64,000 nucleotides of DNA from assembly GCA_946122785.1 (NCBI GenBank), contig CAMGYJ010000011.1, positions 24,801,007-24,865,006 on the forward strand, in the 5' to 3' direction. The notes beneath the pieces were generated by a model that worked only from the letters and a program-made list of their open reading frames with translations, was not told the origin of the DNA and made no database searches. Position numbers and translations under genes: made by a program. This document shows positions 10,930 to 22,530 of this stretch, piece after piece (position 1 is the first letter of the stretch; every line of letters starts with the position of its first letter). The DNA comes from Linum tenue (Eukaryota > Streptophyta > Magnoliopsida > Malpighiales > Linaceae).

Positions 10930-12475
10930 TGTTTTCACTCTGGGTTCCTGCCCATTTTGGCTCGAATTGATTGTTCCTTGGCCTATTTTACGCTAGGTTG
11001 TGTTCCTTTGTCACATTTCAGGTCCTAGCACATAAAGTGAAGTATAGGCGCAAGTTTCAAGTCAATCAGAGAAATTGGCGATTCGGGAGAAGAAACTCTG
11101 GCATGACCTGAAGAAGAATGGATTTCTACCTCACTTTATGGACAAAGAATCGTGCAAGTTTGACATGAAAAGAAAGAGGACAAGACTACGAGCGTCTGGG
11201 ATCAAACGGCGACTGATTCGGAGTCCGGACGAGGGAGAAACAAAGCATTGAATATAGGGGAACAGGTTCGGCAGTAAAAACACGGGCAGGAGGCCTTCAA
11301 AACACGGCCGTGTTCTGTGACCGTGCTTTTACTGCCGAGAGCAAATCCGAGTTTGGCAGACATGAGCTGATTACACGGGCAGGGCTGAGACAAAGCACGG
11401 GCGTGTTTTCACCAAAGCACGGCCGTGTTCTCACTAAAGCACGGCCGTGTTTTCACCAACATGTGGCCGTGTAATTAACCCTGGCCAAAGCACGGGCGGG
11501 CTGAGGCAAAGCACGGCCGTGCCCTCGACAGTGCTTTGGCCAGTGACGCCCTTTTAGGCAGATTTTCAGCCAAAGAGAAGGGAATTCGATTTTCTGGGCA
11601 AAAACAGAGTTTTAGAGAGAGAAAGAGCGAAGAACAAACCCTAGGAGCTATCTTGGAGTGGATTTCTCATCATTGAAGCCCGGATTGCGTTCCTAGGAGT
11701 GAAGATTGACATCCCAGAGCAGATTTTCCTCATCTTTATGAGTATGACTACTCTGATTTCTGTTTTTCTTTCTCTCTCTATGGAGTAGAACCTCTCTCTC
11801 ACTTGGGTATGAAGAACCCTAGTTCCTGATGTTAGGGTTTTGATTGTAATGACTTGGGAATGATATTATTGTTTGATTTTAATCGAATGACGCATGTTTC
11901 ATGAATTGATTTGAGTCTGATCAGCTTTTCTCAATTTCTGCTTCAACCTGAGATAGATAGAATCTGATTAGGTTGTTAGAGCCTCTTCATTCGATAGTAG
12001 GAGATTGGCTATACGAGAGTTAGCCAGTTTACTGCTTTGTACTGGTGTTCTTGACGCCAGTAGTGGAGTTCTGTGTTCATAGCCTCAGCTTCTATCCCGG
12101 TGAAGACTAGTCGTCTGCCGGGTAGTTAGACTGAGAGGGCTTGGTCCAGCTTAAGAGATTCCAAGCTACTGTCGGATCTTCCGCAGTCTAATCAACAGTA
12201 AATCAACCCAGGGAATTGCAATTGAACCTAACTAAGGGGCTAGGGGGACTCAATCCCGAGTGACTCTTAACTGCTTTTGAAAACCGAACCATTTCCTGCT
12301 TTCTTACTACTTTTGCTTTAAACAACAATCACTCGAACTAGTTTGCTAGATAATAGAGAATCACGGAGTAAGCAGTAGATCTAGACCCCGGGTTGATAAT
12401 ATAACTTGCCTGTTACTGCATTCCCGGACTGCGATTACACTTGGTCGCAGTTTGGTGTTGTGTTTTGGCGTGTCA
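10930..12475 (+). mobile_element. Athila-type LTR (LTR-b), 1.55 kb
   Basis: It starts TGTTTTCACTC and ends TGTCA at 12475, directly followed by the primer binding site, so this is a 5' LTR on the plus strand. The backbone words TTTTACGCTAGGTTGTG and TTTCAGGTCCTAGC are shared with LTR-a and with the LTRs at 25880-27206, 31677-33094 and 63246-64000. Four perfect copies of CACGGCCGTG lie at 11303, 11418, 11440 and 11512, with several imperfect ones between. There is no long open frame. Confidence 0.75.
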
Positions 12476-12481
12476 AGTTTT

Positions 12482-12499
12482 TGGCGCCGTTGCCGGGGA
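12482..12499 (+). other. tRNA-Asp primer binding site
   Basis: TGGCGCCGTTGCCGGGGA matches, over 18 bases, the complement of the 3' end of plant tRNA-Asp including CCA. It lies 6 bases after the LTR end. tRNA-Asp priming is typical of the Athila branch of Ty3 elements. Only about 67 bp of leader follow before the sequence jumps into the minus-strand gag of the tandem unit. Confidence 0.9.
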
Positions 12500-12566
12500 A
12501 CCTCTAGGTTATTGGGGAAACGTGAGAATTTGTTACTCTAGCTTTTATTTTCTGCATTTCTTTCTT
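12500..12566 (+). other. Leader stump of the plus-strand Athila-type element
   Basis: Sixty-seven bases of leader follow the primer binding site. At 12567 the sequence becomes identical to 37445 onward, in the middle of a gag on the opposite strand. The element's own coding part is missing here. A plus-strand gag of the same type is seen only at 62603-63245. Confidence 0.6.
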
Positions 12567-13303
12567 CCCCTATCATTGCTTCTTCTCCCACTTCTAGTCA
12601 ATCCCCAATTGTACCCCAGGGCCATGTCTTCAAGTAGCTCAGTTACTTGGGGCGGAGCCATATTCATCAATTTCCCTAGACACAAGGAGTCAATGAGAAT
12701 TTTATCTTGTTGAATTAGACCTCCATAGAAGGTTTCAATCCGAAACTGTTCTTCAAATCCGTGGTGAGGGCACTGAAGAAAATAATCGAGTACCTCTCCC
12801 AAGCGCCCCTCAAGGTCGTCCTCTTCTTGCTCGAAATGGGCAATCTTCTTTCTCCACTCCGCCGTCTTCGAAGGCGGGCAGTAGCGAGTCATAAACTTGT
12901 AGAGGAGGTCGTCTCATGAGGTGATTGACCGAGGTGGGCGATTGTTTCAGCCGGCACACCATCGATTTTCAAACTCCCCGCGAGCTCCAAGAATCTCTGC
13001 ACGTGCTCTCTTGGTGACTTTCTCTCAAGGCCGTGGAACAAAGCATTGCTTTATATCATATTCACTAGAGCCGGCTTGATCTCGAAATTGTTTGCCGCCA
13101 CTGGAGGATGTAGGATTGGCGATTGAATGTCCGCTGGGCGTGGGGCCATATAGTACTCCATTGTCCTCAGGGCTTCCTCTTCCTCCGCCGCATCATTTAG
13201 CTGACGAGCTTGGGCGGCTACATCTTGTCTTTGGTTCCCGCCATTTCAACTCCAACCACGGTTCAACTTCCACTTCTTCAACTTCTTCTCCACAAACACC
13301 GGG
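12567..13303 (-). pseudogene. Athila-type gag fragment (gag3), copy A
   Basis: Minus-strand frames show RYCPPSKTAEWRKKIAHF, FRIETFYGGLIQQDKILIDS and PPQVTELLEDM, typical of the plant Ty3 gag domain. The N-terminal side (12930-13180) contains NNFEIKPAL-like and ALFHGL-like pieces. The segment that should hold the LRLF..L...A..WL core between them is missing, an internal deletion. Several frameshifts and stops are present. The left end is cut by the unit boundary, and the upstream end by the LTR piece starting at 13304. Confidence 0.75.
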
Positions 13304-13512
13304 TGAAAGAACCCTAACCTGGCCAGGTACTAATTTTACTAAAATGCCCTTGAAAATTAAAATACTCAAAAAGCTTAAACTGTAGTGGGGAAATTTTCAT
13401 AAATAAAATACTGAAAGCACACTCTTGTAGTTCAAAACAATGCCCTAACATGGGGCAAATTAAACTCAAAATTTAAAATCTCAAACTCATCTCCAGTCTA
13501 TACTCATAATCA
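13304..13512 (-). mobile_element. LTR end fragment, chromovirus-like family (E1)
   Basis: It begins TGAAAGAACCCTAACC and is clearly similar, with many substitutions, to the first ~210 bp of the LTRs at 14225 and 19194. The similarity ends abruptly after CATAATCATAAATT. It cuts the gag3 fragment and represents the LTR end of another member of the same family. Confidence 0.65.
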
Positions 13513-14224
13513 TAAATTCTTGTGGCAAGGAAACACAATAATGGTGTTGATAGAGGAATGAGTTTCGAGTAAATTTTGGGGACGAAATTTTTATAATGGA
13601 GGTAGAAATGTTACACCCCATCTTTTTTAAGTCCAATAGACCATTGTGCCCTTGGTGTAATTTGTGAATTCCCACCTTAATATCGAAGAGGATTAAGAAT
13701 GTGATCTTTCGGTTCAAACATGTCGAACTTTGATATAAAATAAGGAAGTTATAGACGTGAATTGGTTTTGGAATCAAGACTCAATCAAGGATCGATTGCG
13801 AGTGGGCTTTATCAATTCGGCCGTAACTGATTTTAAGGTTTCAGCCAGTGGGTTCTTGTTGGGCCTGGCGTAGAGACGGGCTCGTGGCCCGGGAAGAGAA
13901 AAAAATAACGGGCTGAGGCTCGAAAGGGAGAAAGTGGTGGTGCTTCTCAGGAAGAACTCGACCGGAAGAAGGGTGCAGAAAGGGGAAAGAAAGAAAACAG
14001 AGTAGCAGCGGTAACGGAAGTGGGGCTTCGGGTGCAATCAAAGGGGGGGTACCGAATGGGTTTATTTCGAAATTAAATTGTGTGCAAATAGCTCGCCTTT
14101 AAGGTTAGTAGTTAAAGGGTGTATATTCAACAACGAAACAGTCCAGGAGACCAAGCATTTCCCAATCATCATCGTCGTCAACATTTCTGCCACCAACCTC
14201 CGCTACCTACTTTTCTCATTGCTC
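13513..14224 (+). mobile_element. 3' end of a plus-strand Ty3 chromovirus-like element with LTR
   Basis: GGGGACGAAATTTTTATAA at about 13578 followed by a purine tract (GGAGGTAGAAA) is the usual 3' end of plant chromoviruses. The LTR starts at 13609 with TGTTACACCCC and can be followed to about 14224, where another LTR begins. Open frames on the minus strand in this part (13774-14041) are low-complexity shadows. Confidence 0.6.
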
Positions 14225-16003
14225 ACCTAACCCGGCCGGGTACTACTTTTACTAAAATGCCATTGATAAATAAAATACTCAAATCTTAAATTTTTATGGG
14301 AAAATTTTTCCATAAAAAAGTACTGAAAACACACACTTGTAGTTCAAAGCAAAGCCCTAACACGTGGGCAAATTAAACTCAAACTTTAAAATCTCAATAT
14401 AATCTCCATTCTATACTCATAATCATAAATTGAAAATGTCCTTGCTGCTACTGAAAAACTTAACTAGGAGTCCTCCGTGACGCTTGCACTACCTTCTCTA
14501 GCTGGCTGCCCTCGAACTTTTCCTCTCGAACTCGCTGCTCTCTAACTGCTCCTCTAGCTAGCTGCTACCGATCTGGTTCTAGCTCATTCCCTTACTAATG
14601 CCTGGTGAGTGAGATGGGGTCAGTCTACGCCCTTACGTTTTAATACTTCTAATACTTGAGTACTTTACTTAAACACTTAACTTTGACTAGTGGAAGTTGT
14701 TTGTACTTCCGATCTTAAAATCTTAACTCTTAAACTTTGAGGGAGTTGAAGTTACTCTCCTCTCTTAAAGCTCAAATCTTGACTTAAATCTTTTGACTCA
14801 CACGGGATCCCTCACTAGCTAGTCTGGTTGCTAACTCATACGTATGAGAAGCCGTCCAGGCTTTCCTTAAACTTAAACTTAGTTAGGGAAGTCGTAACGA
14901 TTCATCCCCCTAACAACTTAAACTTATCGTGGTGGCTCTTCACCACGATTCTCAAGAGCATAACTGCTGCTCCTCTTAAAAGTCTCAAGAGCATAACTGC
15001 TGCTCTATCTCAAAATGTCTCAAAAGGCAACGGACTGGCGCTAGTGTCTAAAAACACTTAAAGGTGAGTTACTTCTTTAAAAAAACTTGTTTCTTAACTT
15101 AAACGTAATTGTAAGTAAAGCACTCAACAACATAAAACTGAAAGCATAAATCACATAAATCATATGACATCATATAAGCATGCAAGGGCAAGTAAGACAC
15201 ATAACAGTCAAATCTCAAAAACTTAAAAACCGTAAGGCGTAGAATTTACCCCCTTTACACTCACCTTCGTAATCAATCGATAATCCTTGATCATCATTAA
15301 GGTTGATTGCACTTGTGACCTCTTTCCTATTGGGTCACCATTCCATCGTCTTTCCTTCTGCCGTAGCTAGACCTTCTAATCCTTGGGAATGCTAACTAGC
15401 ACCACCTGCTACATTTTTATTTACGTCCAACACCATAGGCACATCTAGGAGGGCATAATCAAGTCCACCTTCGGCCACCTCCAATAGACATCTTCAACTT
15501 CTTTCCAACGTGTACAATTTCCATTGCTGAACTTTGGCATCGTGAGTGGCGGAGGGCACTTCTTTCTTCTCGTCCAAACAATAACCCCTTCACAACCGGA
15601 CAAAGGATCACTTGGTCCAATTAATTCCCTAATCCCATGAAACCCTTTATTTAACGTACGTGAGGAAATGATTTGCTTACCTACAATCCAAGTTCTCATC
15701 ACCGTCATATCGTCCACAATCGGTTAGCCTCTCCAAACGTCGCTGCCATGACAGCAATAATCGAAGGCTACAACACCACCACCAGCCTACGTCATGTCCT
15801 CCTCTCGGTCTCCATTTTATTTCATTGGTGACGTTGGTGTTTGCGCGCTAGAAAAAGAAGGATGGTGGGATCTGCCGCTCTGGAGGTTTTCTCATCGGCC
15901 GCTCTAGAGCTAGGATTGGTTTAGGGTTTTTCTTTTAGTGAAGCGGGATGGGTTTTTGGCGTGGTAGTTGTTGTTGAACCTAAATGAAGATCGATACATC
16001 ACA
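14225..16003 (-). repeat. 3' LTR of E2 (left), copy A
   Basis: It is homologous to 19194-20917 almost throughout, with scattered substitutions. The outer ~90 bases (15914-16003) differ from the outer ~200 bases of the other LTR. On the minus strand it begins TGTGATGTATCG right after the purine tract. Confidence 0.7.
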
Positions 16004-16020
16004 TTTCCTCCCTCCTTGCG
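16004..16020 (-). other. Polypurine tract of E2
   Basis: Read on the minus strand: CGCAAGGAGGGAGGAAA, directly before the LTR start. This is the plus-strand primer of reverse transcription in LTR elements. Confidence 0.75.
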
Positions 16021-19000
16021 AAAAATTTTGACCTCAAAATTTATTCCTCGCGACAACCTAAGGTCTTACTTAAGAAAATCCTTCTACTATTGGGATGTAT
16101 ACTTCCTTTATCTAATACGACTTTGAGCTATGAACCCTTTCCTCTAATTCATGTGGTTCTTGGCCAACTAATTACTCACCCACTTTTGATAAATCTCTTG
16201 CTCAAGCTAGTTACTTGCTTAATGCGTCTATGGCACTATGGCACTCTACCTTCTTAAATGCCTCTGATGCTGTAATGGATTCGTAGCTCATATTGTTCTC
16301 AACTATTTGTCTTGAGTAATAAATTATTAGCCTGCCCTAAACAAGTCATGTCTCGTCGTAACTTCAGCTCGTAACAGGCCCAGACCTTGAACTTCGTCCT
16401 CCCTATCTTGACTGCTGACGACTCTCCTTGGTATCGGATGTTTGAATTGCTTAATGATTACCTCCGATGTTGGTTCCTAGGTATCGCTTCTTCTCGCTTT
16501 ATAGGCCTCGTTATACCCCTCTTTGATAATTCCACTTATTACGCACTCTTGATGCCTGATTCACCATATATGGTACCTTTAGCATGAGAAAATCCCCTAC
16601 ACACCCCTATTAATGTTCTTAGTACCCCTTTCAACCCCAAGGTTACTAATAGCGGCTTAACCTCCATCTTGTTTATCGCAAAACTCTTTTAACGTAACCT
16701 CATCTGTGGTTGACCACATATATCACCTAGGTCCTTGTACCTTATAACTTTGAATCTCTTACTTTCTTCCAAGATTCTTCGTTTCCTCCTTTTCTCCATC
16801 AACTGAATGGTCATCTCCTTGTTACTTCTTGCTTTACCTGAAACCTCACACTACTACTCTTACTTGTTGTATGCCTTAAAAGCATCCTTTGCATCTTTCT
16901 CTAGCTTGATAACAATTTTATCACTCCTCTCACCCGCATAGGCGATCTTGGCTTCACTTTGGGGTACCCTATAAGATTCCCTAAACTCATATCCCTATTA
17001 CTTCTCTACTCGTGACTCTTCCCTTGATGTTACTCGCTAGTTCTAGATGGCCCTTGTTCTCGATGTAGTCACCCAGGTTCTCATATTCTCTTCTCACTTA
17101 TGTACCTTGACCTATAAGGTTCTCCCTTTGACTATTCTTGACGACCATGATTCCACCTTACAATTGGCCGAAATTCCTCGATGGACTTCCTATGGATCAA
17201 CTGTTCTCTACTGGTAATCAACCTAATGCTTTCTTGTTGTCTGTTGTACTCCTGCTTTGGCCCGTCCTAGCTATCTTCCTTGACGCATACATCGTTCGGT
17301 CGACGACCACATTTTCTTTTGCATCGTCCTATGGTGTTCTCCTTGCTTCTTTACTTTTACTACCCTTCTGTTGTTGCTTTCTACAATATTCGGTCACCAA
17401 ACTCCATTGAGTATCTTCCCGTTATTGTTTGGGTCAAAGCTTCCAATAGAAGATTTCCCTGACTAGGATTTAACATACGTCATTCATGTCATTTATCTCG
17501 ATTGATGCCTACATATGGCCTTAATCTCATAGTCTGGGTTCTTAGTGGGCTTAACTGAACGTGCCTTACTTATCCTTAACTAGCCGCTTCCATGGATGAC
17601 ATCCTACTATGCTTCTCCCACCCAGAGTGGGTCACCTTGGGTAAGGTAACCTAATGATTTCCTCCTCCTTGGTAATGCTTTTCCTCGTCGTACTCCACTA
17701 TGCATTTTCTTGAACCCGAGTCACCTACACATATTCCCAATCCTTCATCAGAACTTCCATGTGATTCCTCGAATACTCGGTTGGATTAATGACTTACTCC
17801 TACAGCTAGTTTCGAGACTTCAGCTCTTAGCCACCTCTTTCCAACTTACTATAGAGGTTCCTCCTTCTGTCACCTCTCATGTACCCTAGATGGCTAGGTG
17901 CTCCCTCCTTTTAGGATAGGACAACCACACAAAAGATCATCACAAACTCTTGCATTCCCCTTTCAATGGTCCCAACAACTTCCTGACCTTTCGTGATCTG
18001 GGTAGTTTGTAGGGTCTCTCATATCCCAATCCATCCTCTTTCTAGATTGGCGTTGTTCACTAGAACATTATTATTCTTGATCCAAGTTCATCCTCTACCT
18101 CGATTATCTTGATGCTTGTCTTTTTCCTTTTAAAGGCTTGCTATCGGCCTAACTCCCCAGGGTCATGTACCCTTTTCACTACTGACCTAGTTTATCCATA
18201 AGGGTTCCTTTATTGTCATACGTAAACGACCATGCCTCCTCGTTGCCTTGACCTTTTGAATTCTTGACGTCCTTTCATACTCCCTGTAACCTACTTATTT
18301 CCTCCTTTGCTTCATTTATACCACCCTAGCTTTTCTTAAAGTCTAAGCTCTCCATTGGTCCTTGTCACTGTGTTGTAAAAGCGTCGAGCCATCGACCACT
18401 AAAACTAGCTGAGGGACTTCTTGTTGTACATCTTCGTTGCTTGACTCGTTGCCACCTCGCAACTGCTTAGGGTCAAGGACCCTGAAATCCTCTTTCCTTA
18501 TAGCCACTGCCATCTAGTAATTGTAACTCTTTCTTCGGAGATTCATAGTTCTCCTATTTGTTTGTCTTAGCTTATTAGATCGTCCACTTGTTTCCTAGTA
18601 GTAAAATCCTCGTACTACTCCTTCAACTCCTTCAACATCCTTGAGGTATTCCCTTTCAATTGGCACCTCGTTGCTGGTGTTTGGAGTTTTAGTCCTCGCA
18701 CATTTGATTTTACCTCCACAGACCTTTGCAACGTTCCTCCTTCCTTCTCTAGGTTGATGATGATGATCAGTTTGCTAACGTCCGAGTAGTTGGTTAACTA
18801 ATTGAGAAACTACTATCCATCATGTCGATGAGATACTTGGTCTTGAGAGCCTTTGAGATTCTACTTGGGTTTGTCACGTTTCTTTCATCCTTTCTTTCTT
18901 ACTGGCGATCACCATATGCCTAAACCTCTCATTTGACAAACCACGACATGTTAACTAAATCGTGTCGCAGCCTATTCTTAAACAATCGCACCCTAAGCTA

Positions 19001-19177
19001 CCATCCCTTCGTGCCGTGCTGTCATAGTTATTCACCTTAATATGATTAGAGTAGACTGGAGATTCTATAAACACTTAAAAGATCCTTGACTCATTTTCCT
19101 TTCCTTTAAAACAAAACCTTTAAAAACTGAGACCGAAATTCCAGTATTCCTTGGAAACCAAGGAACAGAGGAAGACT
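16021..19177 (-). other. Non-coding interior of E2, copy A
   Basis: The stretch is pyrimidine-rich on the plus strand. Short open frames (16387-16587, 17138-17410) show no known domain, and no YxDD, integrase or zinc-knuckle motif was found on either strand. It may be a heavily decayed polyprotein or a truly non-coding filler; the two cannot be told apart by eye. Confidence 0.5.
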
Positions 19178-19190
19178 GGCTCTGATACCA
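19178..19190 (-). other. Initiator tRNA-Met-type primer binding site of E2
   Basis: Minus strand TGGTATCAGAGCC, three bases after the LTR end TTTCA. TGGTATCAGAGC is the common plant retroelement site complementary to the 3' end of initiator tRNA-Met. Confidence 0.85.
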
Positions 19191-19193
19191 AAA

Positions 19194-21116
19194 TGAAACA
19201 CCCTAACCCGGCCGGGTACTACTTTTACTAAAATGCCCTTCATAAATAAAATACTCAAATCTTAAATTGCCGCAGAAATTTTTTTACATAAATAAAGTAC
19301 TGCAAACACACACTTGTAGTTCAAAGCAAAGCCCTAACACGTGGACAAATTAAACTCAAACTTTAAAATCTCAATCTAATCTCCAGTCTATACTCATAAT
19401 CATAAATTGCAAATGTCATTGCTGCTACTGAAAAACTTAACTAGGCATCCTCCGTGACGCTTGCACTACCCTTCTCTAGTTGGCTGCCCTCGAACTTTTC
19501 CTCTTGAACTCGCTGCTCTCTAACTACTCCTCTAGCTAGCTGCTACCGATCTGGTTCTAGCTCATTCCCTTACTAAGGGCTGGTGAGTGAGATGGGGTCA
19601 GTCTACGCCCTTACGTTTTAATACTTCTAATACTTGAGTACTTTACTTAAACACTTAACTTTGACTAGTGGAAGTTGTTTGTACTTCCGATCTTAAAATC
19701 TTAACTCTTAAACTTTGAGGGAGTTGAAGTTACTCTCCTCTCTTAAATCTCAAATCTTGACTTAAATCTTTTGACTGACACGGGGATCCCTCACTAGCTA
19801 GTCTGGTTGCCAACTCATACGTATGAGAAGCCGTCCATACTTTCCTTAAACTTAAACTTAGTTAGGGAAGTCGTAACAATTCATCCCCCTAACATCTTAA
19901 ACTTATCGTGGTGGCTCTTCACCACGATTCTCAAGAGCATAACTGCTGCTCATCTTAAAAGTCTCAAGAGCATAACTGCTGCTCTATCTCAAAATGTCTC
20001 AAAAGGCAACGGACTGGCGCTAGTGACTAAAAACACTTAAAACGACTTCACCTTCTTGGAGGTGAGTTACTTCTTTAAAAAGAATTGTTTCTTAACTTAA
20101 ACGTACTTGTAAGTAAAGCACACAACAACATAAAACTGAAAGCATAAATCACATAAATCATATGACATCATATAAGCATGCAAGGGCAAGTACGGCACAT
20201 AGCAGTCAAATCTCAAAAGCTTAAATACCGTAAGGCGTAGAATTTACCTTCTTTACACTCACCTTAATAATCAATCGATAATCTTGATAATCATTAAGGT
20301 TGATTGCCCTTGTGACCTCTTTCTTATTGGGTCACCATTCCATCGCTATTCCTTCTGCCGTAGCTAGACCTTCTAATCCTTGGGAACGCTAACTAGCACC
20401 ACCAGCTACATTTTTATTTACGTCCAACACCACATGCACATCTGGGAGGGCATAATCAAGTTCACCTTCGGCCACCTCCAATAGACACGTTCAACTTCTT
20501 TCCAACCTGTACAATTTCCATACCTGAACTTTGGCATCGTGAGTGGCGTAGAGCACTTCTTTCTTCTCGTCCAAACAATAACCCCTTCACAACCGGACAA
20601 AGGATCACTTGGTCCAATTAATTCCGTAATCCCATGAAACCCTTTAGTTAACGTACGTGAGGAAATGATTTGCTTACCTACAATCCAAGTTCTCATGACC
20701 GTCATATCGTCCACAATCGGTTAGCCTCTCCAGACGTCGACGCCATGACAGCAATACTCGAAGGCTACAGCACCACCACCATCCTACGTCATGTCCTCCT
20801 CTCGGTCTCTATTTTAGTTCATTGGTGACGTTGGTGTTTGCGCGGTGGAAGAAGAAGGATGGTGGGATCTGCCGCTCTGGAATTTTCTCATCGGCCGCTC
20901 TAGAGCTAGGATTGGGGGGGGGGGTGATGGGAAAAGGACAATGAGGGTCGAGCGCCCTCTTGGCCAGTTTTTCCTTTTTTTAATAATAATAATAATAACA
21001 ATAATAGTTATTATTATTATTATTCCTAATCCGCGGTTGCAATCCTTAGTACGTAACCGTTAATCCAACCGGTCACGTATTATGGTCGAACCTGAACCCA
21101 AAGGTCGGGTGTAACA
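19194..21116 (-). repeat. 5' LTR of E2 (right), copy A
   Basis: On the plus strand it runs from TGAAACACCC to TGTAACA, that is TGTTACACCCGACC at its minus-strand start, a common chromovirus LTR start. It differs from the left LTR beyond 20917, where it carries a G run, a (TAA)n hairpin and about 90 further bases absent there. Confidence 0.75.
20982..21024. repeat. (TAA)n/(TTA)n perfect hairpin
   Basis: AATAATAATAATAATAAC at 20982-20999 is the exact reverse complement of 21007-21024, with a 7-base loop. It sits in the part of the right LTR that the left LTR lacks. Confidence 0.9.
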
Positions 21117-22530
21117 TAACGCAGTTTCCATTGCCAAGTTTTAGGTATGCAACCGAACGACGATACGTAACGCGGTTGACATACATTAGTATTGACATCG
21201 GACGGCGATACGTAATTGATACCCATTACTTTGCTCCAATAATTTGCTATATGTGTCGCTGCCTGCCACCATTTCCATCTCCTTCTTCCTTTCTTTAATT
21301 CTCCCTGTCCCCAATATAAAGAACTTATATGTGTCAATCCCTCTCCTTATATCACCTTCCGCCGAGTCCATCGTCGCCCAAGTCATGAGGCAGTCCCTCC
21401 CCACCGAAACACGTAGCGCGGCCTTCGAATTACCCACAGAAAAACTCTCCTACTTTTGGTCTTGAGACGCGAGGAGCCGGATTGGTGACGGGTTGAGTTT
21501 GCAAGGAGAAAAGTAGGTAGCGGAGGTTGGTGGCAGAAATGTTGATGACGATGATGATTTGGAAATGCTTGGTTTCATCGACTAATTCATTGTTGAATAT
21601 GCACCCTTTAACTATAATCTTACAAAAAAGACGCTCTCTCTCATGGCAGCTTCTCTCTCGACTATTCTCTCAAATACCTAGATCAATCTCAAATATTCAC
21701 CATCTTCACAGCTTCCAGTCATGGAGCCTTCACAGAAATGGTCGACAGGCATATCAATCAATCTCGTCACCAGTCTTGGAGGTTTAGAGAAAAAGAAGGA
21801 GTTACTCCTACACGGAGTAACAGTAGAAGGATAGGAGAAGTAGGGATAGGGATTGGGGGAAATAGACGCCAATCATGTTTGTAGAAACTTCCGCCAAGAA
21901 AGAGGAGGAGGAGGAGGAAATAGTTGACTCAGAACCCTCTGAGGATTTCTCTACTTGTAGGGGAGACATGGAAAGAAGGGGAAATCAAACAGCAGGAGAA
22001 GTAAATCAGGGCATTTATGAGGCACATAACTCGATTGGCTCTTTTCGGCTTGTGCCAGGAGAAATAGGGAATGATAGATGGGTTATCAAAATGTAGCATG
22101 GAATAGTAGCAAGCAAGGGAGAAAGACAACTGCGGCATCATTGCAAAAACAGAAGGAGAAAGGAAGGAGTATTCACTGATCAGGGAGCATTTAATGGGGG
22201 GTTTTCTTTAATGAGGGGATTAGACACTAGTGGAGACTGGAGAGGCTGCCAGTCTGCGACAACGAATCAGAAGAAGCAGAGAAGAGATTTGGCGACAGAA
22301 GGGATTTTGGGTTTCTATCACGCCTGAGAGGGGAGTAGGTACGGGGCATTTAGTTACTCCAATCGAAGATTGGACAAGGGGGTGTCCCTATAAAAGGATC
22401 AAGCTGGGAATACCATCTGCATTCTCTACTTAGTGATAAAGCTAAGAACGAAACGCATAAAAAACGAGAGGAAAAATACTCAGGAAAAAGGAAAGCCCTT
22501 CAGATCAAAGAGTGAATCAACGCCCGTGAA
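21117..22530 (+). other. Unassigned DNA, possibly LINE 5' leader, copy A
   Basis: This stretch has purine-rich runs and several short plus-strand open frames (21875-22096, 22230-22433) with no known domain. It lies directly upstream of LINE ORF1 in the same orientation, so part of it may be the LINE 5' UTR. CGATACGTAA words recur three times at 21150-21215. Confidence 0.3.

Larger units (their letters stand above)
14225..21116 (-). mobile_element. 6.9-kb LTR element without recognisable genes (E2), copy A
   Basis: Two LTRs (14225-16003 and 19194-21116) flank a 3.2-kb interior. On the minus strand the order is 5' LTR (right), tRNA-Met-type primer site at 19178-19190, interior, purine tract next to 16004, 3' LTR (left). 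The interior has no open frame above about 90 codons and no gag, protease, RT or integrase motif that I can find. This size and emptiness fits a large retrotransposon derivative mobilised by a chromovirus. The left LTR lacks its last ~8 bases, so no target duplication can be read. Confidence 0.75.

Noticed and set aside
12482..12499. A real tRNA-Asp gene fragment
   Set aside because: Only the 18 bases complementary to the tRNA 3' end are present, placed right after an LTR end; no cloverleaf can be formed.
13774..14041. Two overlapping minus-strand open frames inside an LTR
   Set aside because: They are non-coding LTR sequence, shift frame between the tandem copies and show no domain.
14828..15061. 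77-codon open frame repeated four times in the window
   Set aside because: It repeats only because it lies in the E2 LTRs; the sequence is a run of short direct repeats (CATAACTGCTGCTC) without protein features.
16387..17462. Possible degraded polyprotein in the interior of E2
   Set aside because: I looked on both strands for zinc-knuckle, DSG/DTG, YxDD and integrase motifs and found none; a profile search would be needed to revive the idea.
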